64,000 nucleotides of DNA from contig JAJEKV010000918.1 of the NCBI GenBank assembly GCA_021234155.1, positions 1 through 64,000 of the forward strand. Reading direction: 5' to 3'. The notes beneath the pieces were generated by a model. The model saw only the letters and a program-made list of their open reading frames with translations, was not told the DNA's origin and searched no databases. How positions within the stretch are numbered: position 1 is the first letter of the stretch; each line of letters opens with the position of its first letter. The DNA comes from Isoetes taiwanensis. Lineage: Eukaryota; Streptophyta; Lycopodiopsida; Isoetales; Isoetaceae. Shown piece after piece: positions 38,802 through 50,381 of the stretch. Both the position numbers and the translations under genes were made by a program.

Positions 38802-38890
38802 ATGTCGAGCACGGCTGAGATGAAGTATGAAATCAAGGGAGTTAAGCCATTACTTGATTCTGGAATACTTAGATTGCATGATCTGTACAG
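38802..38890 (+). pseudogene. Truncated first exon of a third dioxygenase copy
   Basis: Downstream of a promoter-like copy, the sequence encodes AEMKYEIKGVKPLLDSGI, matching residues 2-19 of the intact enzyme, then ends at about 38,890 where the next duplicated upstream block begins. The normal start codon is changed (CATGGCT to CACGGCT), although an in-frame ATG lies 12 bp upstream. It is a stub left by tandem duplication. Confidence 0.8.
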
Positions 38891-39312
38891 GTACACGAGT
38901 AGATTTGAGAATACAATAATGAGTTTAAAGCAACACACACATTTTCTTAACTCTAAATAAAATATTAAGCAATTGCACATGTTGATAAAACATGTAAAGT
39001 CCAAACTATTTGGTAGAAACATTTTGTTTTGCAACACAAGTGGTAGGAACGTTTTGTTTTGCAACCCAAGTTGTCTTCTAATATAATTTTACTGTCTAAG
39101 TAGAGACACTAATGTATAGAGTGATAATGAACTCATTTGCTCACATAAGGATATTTTGGTTTTTCCACCTTTATTATGCTAATTTTCATGTTATGATGGT
39201 TTAACGATGAGATGGGATAGACCAAAGCTAGTTGCCTAATAACATAGAAAGGAACGGGTCCACAAAGACATTTTGAATGCCATGTTTCTTTTTTTCCCTT
39301 CATTATTTTCTT

Positions 39313-39336
39313 CCGTGGACGTTAAAATTCTCTTCC
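39313..39336 (+). mobile_element. Minute LINE 3'-end insertion in the dioxygenase promoter
   Basis: CCGTGGACGTTAAAATTCTC followed by TTCC interrupts a TTTTCTT...CTTTG context that is continuous in the sister copy (about 38,745-38,760). The core CGTGGACGTTAAAAT is the same 3'-terminal sequence that precedes the tail of the LINE at 56.5 kb. CTTCC on both sides may be the target duplication. It lies about 60-85 bp before the start codon. Confidence 0.6.
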
Positions 39337-39339
39337 TTC

Positions 39340-39365
39340 CTTTGTTTTATAAACTGTATATAAGA
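39340..39365 (+). promoter_or_regulatory. Probable TATA region of the intact dioxygenase gene
   Basis: TTTTATAAACTGTATATAAG lies 33-53 bp before the start codon and is conserved in the upstream copy at about 38,758-38,777 and, slightly altered, in the minus-strand copy. Conservation among three duplicates supports a core promoter, although the 5' UTR would be very short if the second TATA is used. Confidence 0.45.
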
Positions 39366-39397
39366 AGCACCACAAGGAATATAGAGTAATGTAGAGC

Positions 39398-40619
39398 ATG
39401 GCTGAGATGAAGAATGAAATCAAGGGAGTGAAGGCATTGCTAGACTCTGGAATAGTTAAAGTGCCTGATATTTACATCCAGCCTTCTAGTAGACCCCTAA
39501 CTAAGGGGGTAGGCTCCTTTCAAGTTCCACTTATTGATCTTGCAAGGCTTCATACTTCAGGCCATTCTGAAGTGGTCCATGCAATTGGAGACGCTTGTGA
39601 AAGATGGGGTTTCTTTCAGGTCGCTCTTATAGCTTTATCCGAACGTCATATTTATGTATTGTTCACATCATATTTTATGTGTTCTTCCAGGTCCTTAATC
39701 ATGGGGTCCCCATATCAGTGTTAATAGGAATGATGCAAGCAGTCCAACAATTCTTTGATTTGCCTTTTGAAGATAAGGAACTTTACTATTCAAATGATCC
39801 ATCTAGGATTTTAAGGTTCGGAACGAGCTTTAATCCAAAAGTAGAGTCCATCTTAGAATGGCGAGATTATCTGAGGCATCCTCTTGTACCCAAGCTTGTG
39901 GAAGCCTTGCCTCACAAGCCAGCCTGTTATAAGTAAGTCTTCATTTTCTCATACTTCATAAGATATAGACTGATGCTTTATAACTTATCAGGGAGGCTGC
40001 ACTACATTATGCTGATCACTTGAACAAACTCTCCTCTTCTTTGTTGGCTGCTATATCAGAAAGTCTAAAACTTGAGTCAGGTTATATATCCAAGATTTGT
40101 GACAAGATGGTTATGGTTGCAAACCATTATCCACCTTGTCCAAATCCAGAGCTTACTATTGGTGTGAAGAACCACTCAGATCCAGGAGGCATCACTATCT
40201 TGCTCCAGAATGAAGTTTCTGGCTTAGAAATCAATCATCATGGCAACTGGATTGCCATAAAACCAATGCCAAATGTTCTGACCATATTTTTGGCAGATCA
40301 AGTCGAGGTATTAACAGAAAGCATGGTTATTACAACTTTTCACATTCAAATCCTATGTTTTAATATCTTATTTACTTGACAGATCTTGACAAATGGGAAG
40401 TACAAAAGCATTGAGCATAGGGTTATGAGTACATCAGAGACTAGATTTTCCCTCGCCGCATTTGTGCAGCCGGCTCTAGACTCTAAAGTAACACCTTTAG
40501 TTGATAAGACACATCTGCCAATATATAACGAAGTTGTTTTTGGGGAGTACCTCAAGCACTATTTGTCAAGGGACCTTCGGGGGAAAAAACAACTAGATGC
40601 ATGCATATATAACAAGTAG
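39398..40619 (+). CDS. 2-oxoglutarate/Fe(II)-dependent dioxygenase (plant DOXC type)
   Basis: Joining exons 39,398-39,619, 39,691-39,932, 39,992-40,307 and 40,383-40,619 gives an uninterrupted 338-residue protein with GT-AG introns. It starts at the ATG conserved in the paralog. An N-terminal DIOX_N domain (about residues 38-150) is followed by the jelly-roll 2OG-Fe(II) oxygenase domain (about 190-300). The iron ligands are His216 and Asp218 (in NHSDPGG) and His272 (SIEHRV), and Arg281/Ser283 (RFS) should bind 2-oxoglutarate. NHYPPCPNPELTIG is the usual family block. Such enzymes use O2 and 2-oxoglutarate for hydroxylation or desaturation in hormone and secondary metabolism, in the cytosol. 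The N terminus (E.KGVKALLDSGIVKVPDIYI) resembles the group annotated as ACC-oxidase homologs. The substrate cannot be deduced. Confidence 0.9.
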
Positions 40620-42619
40620 GTGCGTACAAATGCAGCCTTTGTTAGTTTCATCAACTTACTATTATAGAAAGTTTTCAGCTTCTATTCAACATGTAATAAC
40701 GTAATGTTGCAAGAAATATTATATTTTTTAATTCCTGATGTGGTCTCTGCATTTTTTTGTGCCACCAATCTGCATTTTTTTCCCTCACAAGAACTCCAAA
40801 TCATACTGCAGGTTGCATAGTTTAAGGAATCACATATGACTGTTAAAGGTTTTTTCTTGTATTCGTATTAAATATGTATTTTGCTGACGGTGGACCCTCG
40901 ATATATGAAATAGAAGTGCTATTCTGGGGTTCAAGGATTTAGGGTCAGATCTTCAAAGCCTCCGGCTGTAGCTTAACAGTGCTTATGCCGAGGACAGGTT
41001 GCATATATGGAGCTATTTTTTATTATGTGGAGCTGTTCTCAGTTTTTCCATTGACTTGGATTTTTTTGCCTCCATTGATCTGATGGAGTCAAAACAAAGT
41101 TGTTTGATCCCATCTCTGTCCTACCAGTTTGAACTCTTTATTCTATTTTGTCCAGTTCCCTTGCCATTTCTATTACCTGTAGAATCATGTTTTACTCTGC
41201 AACTTTATGCTAACTGAAGGGTGGTTGTACAGATTTTTTGCATCAGGGCTTCCTGCTGGATGATCCGATACAGGTCTTCCTGTTGGATTATGCAGCCAAA
41301 TGGTCATGAAGACAAGTTCCAGGCAATTTCGGCCTTCTTTTAGATCACTCAAAGACTTAAGATTATGTTTTTAGAAACAGATTTTTTATCTTGTTATTTC
41401 AAGAAATTTCGAGATGCATAGCCAGTTTCCCGTGTAGGGGCACGATTATTCAGACATATGATTGGGTTAGAGTACTTTGCAGCAGTGACAGGATAGGTCG
41501 CACCATGACCTTGTCGAACTTTTCAATTATGTTTTTGCTCCCATGAGAAGGGGCTCCAGAGTCACGCACATGAAAAAGCTCATAGGAATGAACCCTAAAA
41601 ACAAAGAACAATGCATACAGCTGGAACCCTAAAAGCTATAGGACATGCGAAAACCAAAAAAGCATTTAGGAAAAATAAAATAAGACCTTCAGATTCGCTG
41701 CATCAGGCATGGATAAGCAAGCTTAAATGCACAAAATCGGCCCCATATTTGTTGCGTTCAGAAAATAATTTGCAACTCTGGAGTAAGCTTTCTTGCTTCA
41801 TGTGTTTTAGCTTAAAGTCGTGAGCTTTGCAATCTACCTACTGCCAATCATAGCAAGGGAAAAAATAGTTCATGGCAACAAAAGCCTTTGCATATTCAAA
41901 CTCAAAGTTCATAATTCCTTTAGTAATGAAAGATACACCATCTGGATTGTGCCTATTCCCATCTCCGTTACAATTCTTCTAGCCATTTTCTAATTTAAAA
42001 GAGAATCTAACAGTGTAGATCAAGAAAATAATTGGATAAAACTGCCAATGCATTGTCGATGGATAAACATCAAAATTAGGCACGAAATACATGTCTTCCA
42101 TTCTTAAAGATGAAAGAAATGGAAGGATGAAAAGAAAAAACTCATTTAAAACCACGATTATGGTCACTTACTTGGATAAATGAATGATGCTCAAAATTAT
42201 GGTTGCTTGTCTATGAATCGGATATGAGTCAAGGCCGAAGTGAAGACCTCCATAACAAGGGCAAAAATCGAAAATCACTTGAATAGTTTTCCTTTAGAGC
42301 CCTTTTCAGAATCAGGTCCAACTCCTTGTTTCATTTCTTCATAGCGCTCCATAAACCATGTGCTAGTTGCTATACACACCGACCGATCTGTGTGACATAA
42401 GAGCAAGACCCATATAAGCTGTTTAGCATTTTTACCTCAGTCTTTGCCAGATTCTAATTTAGCAGTGGGAACTTCCAACTTGTCATATTGTACATGTCCT
42501 TGTACAGTGCATATAATCTCATATTGCAATGTGGCAAAGCCCTAGAGACCTTTTAAATTCCAACCCTAAAAGCGTGAAACTAAAAGAGACAGGAACCTTA
42601 AAAGTGTCCTTTTCATATT

Positions 42620-42814
42620 TTAGCATTTAGAGCCTGCATTGCCCAAACACCCGACCCATTCCAGCTTGCCAACGGCAGTGAAACTCGTGTTCCGAAGCAG
42701 ACCTTTAAGACTTGACATCTCAGCACATTCCGACATCATGGGTGCATTCCGAGGACTTGGGCGAGCCAAGGATCCGGTGATTGGGTTGTTTGATAGGAAA
42801 CGCTTGCTTCTCAT
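42620..42814 (-). pseudogene. Unrecognised coding-like fragment
   Basis: A 64-codon minus-strand frame has balanced, non-repetitive composition (for example ITGSLARPSPRNAPMMSECA and SLKGLLRNTSFTAVGKLEW), unlike the surrounding AT-rich frames. It also raises local GC. It may be an exon fragment captured from a gene. The + strand frame over the same bases is also open. I do not recognise either. Confidence 0.25.
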
Positions 42815-43049
42815 TAGGCTTTAGACCGGAACTGCATCTATCCTTAGTCATAGATGACCTTTAGATCCTGAGATCCCAAACCATTAACAAATGAACCTGA
42901 TATATATGTTAGGGTAGATAGATTAGATGATCTATTTAATATGGTTATTTTACTTCATTGGTTTCTGTTTGGAATGCTCTGTGCATACTTCTGTGTATTG
43001 GAAAGGGGGGTAGAGATCCAAAGCCTTCATAGATTGATGACTCTAGTTT

Positions 43050-43740
43050 ATTCACATTGTGTATACGAGCTCGCCTCGCTGTGGGTGGCGGGGTTAGACC
43101 GGCTGACAAGGAAGGCTTGTCCAGCCACAGTTGATCCCTCTCGTGCGTAGACGGTCGGGAAACATTGTGGGCTAGGTCTAATAGCTTGCCACTGAGTGTC
43201 GGCAAGGTATGAGCTCGACATCTCCGGTGCGATGCGTAGGAGTAGTCCCTCTGACTATGCATCCGGCACGCTATAGTCAAGTCCCAAGACTTATCAGCCT
43301 ATCTGCAAAGTATGCACAAAAGGGACGAATGGAGTGGACTATCCAACGACCATGTTCTATGCCAGTCAAATCCATTGCCATGAATTATGTCTGCATTGAC
43401 TTCTAGAGACCCCATGCTGTCAGTTGATCCCCTCGAGTTTGAGCCTTGGGTAGGATTCCTCGTTTATTGATATTATTGTTGTTTGTCATTTCAAATACTA
43501 TGTTGTTATGGTGATCCCACCCTTCAAGGTGGATATGCATTGACGTGATGTTTTGTACTTATGCGCTTCCGCAGCTAGGTCTATCCTGAGGGAGACGAGA
43601 TGAATGATACGTCCATTCTCAGATTCTTTCTCACCATCAAGAGCCTGACGTCAGATGGGCAGCCTCATGGTGCTTAGCTGACAGAAGGGAATCTTCGGTT
43701 CCTATACAATCGAGGCATTGTATATGAGCAGGGGGGGGCA
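43050..43740. repeat. GC-richer retroelement-like fragment
   Basis: Shares the ordered words described for 8,510-8,690 at about 43,325-43,430. The composition shift and absence of coding suggest an old LTR or 5' leader fragment. Boundaries are not defined. Confidence 0.35.
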
Positions 43741-46443
43741 CACTTACCAGAAAGAGCACATATGCTAGTCACATATATGCTTATATAGACTACAACATAC
43801 TTATTTTTCAAGAGAACTTAAAGATTTATACGCTAGAAAAGGAAAAGCTATACAACATGTTATCATTCGTGTAAGAACAGATAAGAATGGCCAGAATTAC
43901 AACATCAAATACACACATGCAACCCACATTCTACTATTTACCATCTCATATCCTGTGTAAAGCCACATAAGAGTCAAGCAGACTAGTCTATCATTTGTGT
44001 TTTCAGCCAAAATTCATAGACTAATGCAACAAATATACAAACGTAAATTGTATTCTGTAGCACCCTTATATAGATTGATAATGACAAGAAGTTGGGAACT
44101 TTGCATGAAGCAACTTTGTAACATTTTTGAATCCTCACCAAAGCAGATTCTTACTTTCATTTTCTCTTTTTGTTGTGGATTATGAAAATGATGCTAGCAT
44201 CGATTCAGATGGATTTTCTTGAGAATCCCCATGTATTGCATGGGATACTTTGAGATGCGATACTTTACTTTAGGTTATCGTTCCTTTTCATTTGAAATTG
44301 ATCCTTTTGCATTTTTGTTTCTGATAAGATGGCAGATTTTGAAGCGAACCAAAAGATCGAAATTATTTGTGAAGCGCATACAGAATTAGTCTTATTCTTA
44401 TTTGACTTTTTCTTGTTTGGTTTCTCTGTAGCCTCTTGTTGGCATCATGCAAATACAAGGGATTTCCCATCATGCAGATCCATTTTTTGGCTACTCTTCT
44501 TAGTATGTAGGTAGATCATCTATTCAATTATTTGTTTCTATTTTCTTTTTCCATCTAGACCCTTTAGATTTTGAATCATGCGATAGTTGATTAAACCTTG
44601 AAATGGAAGAAAAATATGCACACAAATTTGGCATGTTCATGTATTTTACTTTTGGTTTAGACTTGTATATATGGCAGTTCGAGCAGGGGAAAACCAGGGA
44701 ATTGTAAACATCGACTGGAAAAAATTGTACTTCAGCATGGAGACTCATTGATTTGGGAGAGGGTTTCATATACATCAATCCAACAAGAGTTGTTGTTCAT
44801 CTGAATATAAGTACTTAAGCAGCTCATACTATGAATATGTCAATTTCCCTAGGACCATTTAATATTATGTTGCAAAAGGGAAATGAACAAGACTCGCAAT
44901 TGAGGCATTGTCAACCATAGGCCTAAAGCTAAAAAGAAAAGATTACGGTGAGTTAAGCATGGGCCATCTCTTGTAAAATAACATGGAAACATGGATTAAT
45001 TTGGATTGTCTATTATATTGAATTGTCTAATGCATGAAAAATGTAGGATGAGCATTCTGTGATCTCCCTGTTTGGTGCTTCATGCTTGATGGTACAGTGA
45101 CTAATTTATTTTTTGGCAGGCAATGTGCAATTGACCATCAGATAGCAAGCTGATAGATATTGTCCTACCCTTGCTGCCATCCATGTATAATAAGGCTTCA
45201 AAACATTTTAGAGTCCATGATGTGTTCAAGGAAAGTATATTCTTTTACAAGGTTTTACTTCTATAGGTCTCTTTCATGCACAACAGATCACTACAACACA
45301 TGCCAAATCATAATAATCTCTTAGGCGCCATGTTTACAAAGCAACTCATTAATCCAGTGGTAACTTTCTTATATTTCTTAGATTTTATATGCAATAAACA
45401 CCCTCCCTTAGGTCTTTGAATCTCGTCCTAGTAATTTTTGTAGTATGGTATCAATTACCTTGTCTAGGTTCCATGATCTAGTTTGTTGTGTTATTTGTGT
45501 TGAAAGAAGTAGATCTTGAGCATTAGAACTATATTTTCTTGGATTCAATTTTTTTGAATTCCATGTTTTTATCCAGATTGACGTTGCCCTGTATGCAACA
45601 GGGTTTTATTTAGTATCTGGTTTTAACTGGTATTCTTAATTGGAGCTACAATATGTAAGGTTGTATGAATGGTATAACATATGTTAGAGTCAACAAAAAT
45701 AGGCTGACCAATCCTGGTTTCTAATTTTTGGTGTACTATGTGCATAAGACAATAATTTAGCAAGCAGTCAGGCAATTGGAAAATGTTAGTCACTTTTTAA
45801 AAGGTCAAAAGACAATACATCAGAAGTTTAGCATGTTCTTCAATGGTCTTGGCATCAAGTGAGTGCTCTTTCATTTGCATGTAGAGATCTTGGACTTCCT
45901 CCAGAAGCCTGAGGCATGGACCCTGAAGAGATGAACCTTGACGAGTGGCAGGGTGCTCTGCATTCTGTCAACCATCCTTCAAGAGCACCTCTTCTGCACA
46001 CTGCCAATTCAACAACATACAATTACTATGCTTTATTCATTTATTATTATTACTGAAATGATTAAATTAATTGAGTAACCTAACAGAAAGATTGTTCATA
46101 CTATTGCACCTTTAAACTCCCCATAACCAGATTATGAGTCTCTTTAACAAAGCCATATGTGCCTAAATAGCATGTTTGTCAAGAGGAGATATTCAACCAT
46201 AGTTAAGGATTCCTTCAAGGGATTAAATTATCTTTGAATATTAGAGGTTTTATAGGATCACTTAAGGGCCCAACCCTGATACTAGCATGGAAAACCCACG
46301 GCCAATACCTATTCCAGCATGTACAAGCTTTTTTAATCCAAGCCTAAGTCTGCATTTTTCATATCATCTCTTGGCTATAAGCAAGCAAGTTGGAGCAAAT
46401 CAAATCATTTTCTCAAATTTTTATATATTAGGGTTCTATATAT

Positions 46444-47094
46444 TGTTAGGATCAATTGAGATAAATGTCTAGCCACTTGTAATTGTCTTGTTAAGTTCCC
46501 CTTTTTAAAAAAATATGAAATACCAATAAACCAAAGTCCAATAACAAGACAATGTAAATGAGATTTTCAAACAATGAACTAAAGGAACTTATTCATTCAT
46601 ACTCGACAACCCAGGCATTCATATTAAAATGAATCCAATTGCAAATACACTGCTCAGCTCGACCAGATCTTGTTCCTCGTTTTCTTATATAGGCAGGCAC
46701 CAATTCTTGTGGAATCGGCACCGATTGAAGACATCAATTTCGCTCCATTCCATGTTTGAATATCAAACATGGCATCAGATCATTTGACCGATATTTATAT
46801 CTGTTTTCGTGAGCATTGAACCTTAGGTTTGAACACGAATTAATATATTAACCTTTAAACCTTGACCATATGTTAACCATTAAAACAATATTATTCTCCA
46901 TAGGTTAACCCTTGAACTAAGGTTTGTTCTTAACCCCTTTCCATAGACAAACATGTTCGCCTAGGTTTCATCTTGTAATTCTTCAATAGCCTATAATCTT
47001 CTTCATGTATGCCTTTGTCTGTGATAAGATTTTGTAATGTATTCTTTCAATCCTTCACTGTAGCACTTATTATAATATGAACTTATCCCTTTCA
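46444..47094 (-). repeat. Copia 3' LTR (651 bp)
   Basis: Matches the 5' LTR nearly base for base with a few substitutions and short indels. It ends on the minus strand in CCTAACA next to the TATAT target duplication. Confidence 0.95.
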
Positions 47095-47104
47095 CTCTCC
47101 CTTC
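47095..47104 (-). other. Copia polypurine tract
   Basis: The minus strand reads GAAGGGAGAG immediately before the 3' LTR start TGAAAGGG, the standard primer for plus-strand DNA synthesis. Confidence 0.85.
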
Positions 47105-47187
47105 ATATTATAATCTCTGCAACTGATCAATCTCCTCATATAATTGAATTTTGGTTCTGCCAACGGCATTGTAAGTATGTCTGCCAA

Positions 47188-47736
47188 CTATTTGTCTGTA
47201 TGTACATATTTAACCTGTATGATATTTTTATTCACCAAATCTGTAATAAAATATGCCTCTAGTTCAATATGCTTTGTCCTCTCATGTAATATGGGATTTT
47301 TGGTCATAGCAATGCAACTCATACTGTCAGAATACAATGTTAATGGATCTTCTTGGTACATTTCCATTTCATTTAATAATCTTCTTCTCCACACCATTTC
47401 TTTAGCTGCAAGAGTTGTAGCAGAATATTCTGCTTCTGCAGATGAAAGTGCTATGGCATTTTGCAATTTACATTTCCATGATGTAGGTCCTCCTCCCAAC
47501 ATTAGAATAAATCCTGATGTGGACTTTCTTTCATCTGGACCACCTCCCCAGTCTGAATCACAATATGACTCTAATTTGATATTATCTGAATCAAACAAGA
47601 TACCATGGTTTACAATCCCTTTCAAATATCTGATCACACTTTTAGCAGCTTGCCAATGCATTATTCCAAAATTATTGCAGTATCTACTCAATATATTAAC
47701 AACATATGAAATATCAGGTCTGGTGCAATTTGCCAA
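47188..47736 (-). pseudogene. Copia RNase H and 3' end of pol
   Basis: Reads TRPDISYVVNILSRYC, ESYCDSDWGGGPDERKSTSG with the catalytic Asp region, then NAIALSSAEAEYSA and LYSDSMSCIAM, ending EAYFITDLVNKNIIQVKYV. It degrades the RNA of the RNA-DNA hybrid. The open stretch of 182 codons has no internal stop. An opposite-strand frame of 198 codons over the same bases is a shadow. Confidence 0.9.
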
Positions 47737-48481
47737 TTAATTTTCTATAAGGCAAATCTTGAATTTCAGTCTTTTCCTTGTCTGTCTGAGGACATTGATC
47801 CTTTGACATTTTGTTTCCTGGTACCATTGGTGTTTTAACTGCCTTGCAGTTTTTCATATTAAATATTTTAAGGATTCCCATAATATTCTGTCCTTGTGAC
47901 AGGGCCATAACTTTATTGCTCCTGTCCCTATATACTTCAATGCCTAAATTTTTTTTAAGCTCCCCTAGATCAGTCATTTTAAATCTGTTTTTCAAGATAT
48001 CTTTGCACTTTTGAAGTACATTCAAGTCGCTACTGATCATGACATTGTCATCCACATATAATGCAATGTAACAAAAGTCTGTACCTTCTTTGAATAGATA
48101 TATGTTCCCATCATCTTTGAGTTTAGTGAATCCATGTTCCCTTAGATAAGTGTCCATACACAAATACCATTGCCTTGGTGATTGTTTCAGTCCATATACA
48201 GCTCTTTTTAGTTTCCACACTTTGTTTTTCCCTTGCTTAAACCCAGAAGGCTGTTTCATATAAATGTCCTCCTCTAATTTTGCATTAAGAAAGGCTGTGG
48301 TGACATCCATGTGATGTACCTCTAAATCTTGAGCATTTGCCATTGCTAAAAGCATTTGAATACTTGTCATCTTTACTATGGGAGAAATGTATCCTCATAG
48401 TCAATTCCTTGTTTTTGGGAAAACCCTTGTGCTACTAACCTTGCTTTATGTTTTATCAACGTGGACGTTAAAAAATTTATT
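47714..48481 (-). pseudogene. Copia reverse transcriptase
   Basis: Copies element RNA into DNA. After the 27-bp insertion the minus strand continues [19 protein letters not shown], loses one base before IVKMTSIQM (about 48,375), and is then open for 218 codons: DVTTAFLNAKLEEDIYM, VWKLKRAVYGLKQSPRQW and the catalytic ALYVDDNVMIS. The YVDD aspartates are present. The frame ends in DLPYRKLIGKL, joining RNase H after a small overlap/shift at about 47,720. Confidence 0.9.
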
Positions 48482-48486
48482 CTATT
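48460..48486 (+). mobile_element. 27-bp LINE 3'-end insertion inside copia pol
   Basis: Relative to the expected pol reading (..[20 protein letters not shown]), 27 bp are inserted after the Ile codon. On the + strand they read GTGGACGTTAAAAAATTTA then TTCTATTC: the LINE 3' terminal GTGGACGTTAAAA plus a (TATTC)-type tail. It adds a stop codon to pol. Confidence 0.6.
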
Positions 48487-49890
48487 CTATTCCTTCAGTG
48501 CTCTGTTTAATTTTATATATCCATTTGCATCCTACAGCACTTCTATCTTTAGGTAGATCCACCAATTCAAAAGTTTCAGTTCTCCTGAAAGCATTGAGTT
48601 CCTCCTCCATTGCATCAATCCATTTTTTTGCATCTGTACTGCTCATTGCTTCTTCGAATGTTTTAGAGACTTCAAGATCAATCATTGCTAAAATCTCAAT
48701 GATATTTATCTCTGCTGCATTATGTTTTAACCTTCTACTCTTACCAGAAGAATCTCTACCAAATAAATCAGAACTAACCTCTTTTGTCTCATCCTGTAGA
48801 ATTTGAACATTTGTTCTCCTTGCAACCTGAACTTTGGCTTTTGTTGGTTGTTCTTCTTGTACAATAATTTCTCCATCTTCTTGTGATTGTTCTACCTGCA
48901 CATTAGTGGTCTCATTCTCCTGCAGTACTGATATATTAGTTTCGACATCATCATCATATATATTTGCCAGTTTATCTAATTGTTGTATATCTCGAGATGG
49001 CTCCCTTTGTTTTACTGTTACATCAGATGGTTTTGTGTCTTTATAGTGTTGGCTTTCATCAAAGACAACATTCCTGCTGACTATTACTTTCCTTTTTGTA
49101 GGATCAAACAACCTATAGGCTTTAGATTGCTCATCATATCCAATAAGATAAGCAATCAGAGCCCTATCATCAAGTTTTTTCCTCTGTTCTTTAGGGATAT
49201 GCACAAACCCTAGACATCCATAACTTTTTAGCTTGTCAAAGTTAGGCTTATTGCCAGACCAAAGCATCTCAGGTAAAGATCCATTAATGCTTACTGATGG
49301 GAGCATATTTTGCACTTCTACTGCAGTTCCTACTGCTTCTTTCCACAAGAAATTTGGTAAGCATGTGTGTTTAAGCATTGCTCTTACAGCATTTAATATT
49401 GTCCTATTTTTCCTCTTTGCTACACCATTCTGTTGTGGGGAATGAGAGCATGTCAATTGTCTTTTTATTTCCCTTGTCTTGCAATACCTTTTAAATCTTG
49501 CAGATAAGTATTCTCCTCCCCTGTCTGATCTTACACATTTCACTTTGTTTCCAGTTTCAAGTTCTACTTCTGCAACAAAATTTTTGAATGCCTCAAAGGC
49601 CTCATCTTTTGTTCTCAAGCACTTCACCTTGGCCTTTCGACTGAAGTCATCAATGAATGTAATAAAGTATTTTTTTCCTGTGATACCTCTTACATTAAGA
49701 GGTCCACATAGATCTGTATGCACTACTTCCAAAATTCTTTTAGCTCTCTTGTTTGATTTTTTGAATGGTAATCTGGCATGTTTCCCAACCACACATCCAT
49801 AGCACATCTTATTTTCACCTTCTGATTTGCAATGCTCATTTAATCCCTATTTTGCCATGGCCTGTATGTTCTTATTACTAGTATGGCACA
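48482..49890 (-). pseudogene. Copia integrase, catalytic Glu replaced by Lys
   Basis: Integrase inserts the cDNA into the host genome. The HHCC zinc domain is visible (WHQRLCH...MCYGCVVGKHARLPF), interrupted by one stop near 49,848. The core has the two catalytic aspartates, in VVHTDLCGP and VRSDRGGEY. The expected glutamate in PQQNGVAERKN is instead Lys (QQNGVAKRKNRTI; AAG codon at 49,415-49,417), which should abolish strand transfer. The GKxxPYE-type and C-terminal parts continue to EAMSSTDAKKWIDAMEEELNA and VGCKWIYKIK, where reverse transcriptase begins. Confidence 0.9.
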
Positions 49891-50350
49891 ATCTTTGATG
49901 CCAAATATTAATATCTGGAACTATAATTGCATTTACATATGGCATTTGATTGTTTTCCAAACCAAAAAGATTCCCAACTCTTTTTCCCAGAAATTTGATT
50001 TCATTATCCATTAAAACAGTACATTTCATTCTGTCAAATATGACAGTATATCCCATGTCCACAAGCTGACTGATAGAGATCAAATTTCTCACTAATGTTG
50101 GCACACACAAAACGTCCTTTAAAACTACTTTTCCTTGTAGATCAAACAATTCAAGAGTTCCTGAAAATTGAACCTTTTGCAAGTCTCCATTTTTTAATTT
50201 GATATAGCCTCCTTTTCCTTGCTTACTTGAAATATTCAAAGAGTTATTACTTACCTCAGCATCCTCATCGTCTTCACTACTTTTTCCTTCAGTTTCTTAG
50301 GTCAAATTGACTGCTGCCTCTTGCCTTCCACCACCCCTTCCTTGCTTTGC
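49847..50350 (-). pseudogene. Copia protease region, active site missing
   Basis: A lysine/arginine- and acid-rich linker follows gag, then the frame enters GKGGYIKLKNGDLQKV, LKDVLCVPTLVRNLISISQL and MGYTVIF, the C-terminal part of the copia aspartic protease. The usual W.LDSGA...HMT segment carrying the catalytic Asp should lie between the linker and GKGGYIKL but is absent; roughly 25-40 residues seem deleted. An in-frame stop also occurs at about 50,297. The IWHQRLCH at the end begins the integrase zinc domain. Confidence 0.75.
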
Positions 50351-50381
50351 TCTTCCTTTATTAGGTTTACCTCTCCTTCCT

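Larger units (their letters stand above)
38100..39397 (+). repeat. Duplicated dioxygenase upstream region
   Basis: The segment about 38,090-38,800 and the segment about 38,900-39,390 are diverged copies of one another. Both contain GAGAATACAATAATGA.TTTAAAGCA, CACATGTTGATAAAACATGT, GGAACGTTTTGTTTTGCAAC, a GGAACGGGTCCACAAAGACA block and TTTTATAAACTGTATATAAG. The first copy leads into a truncated exon 1, the second into the intact gene. The same blocks occur upstream of the minus-strand copy at 13.5-14.1 kb. Confidence 0.75.
40700..46440. other. Long stretch without supportable genes
   Basis: AT-rich with many short open frames but no domain I can name. Separate entries cover a coding-like piece at 42,620-42,814 and a dispersed repeat at 43,325-43,430. 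GC rises at 43,050-43,700, consistent with a retroelement fragment. No target duplication or terminal repeats were found. Confidence 0.5.

Noticed and set aside
45286-45310. Second CACTACAA-like terminus
   Set aside because: CACTACAACACATG lacks the following GC-rich subterminal repeats and any partner end.
45574-45602. CCCTG...CAGGG hairpin as a terminator
   Set aside because: A 5-bp stem in AT-rich intergenic plant DNA is expected by chance, and there is no gene upstream.
47144-47740. 198-codon + strand open frame
   Set aside because: It lies exactly opposite the copia RNase H frame, whose motifs are clear. It is a shadow.
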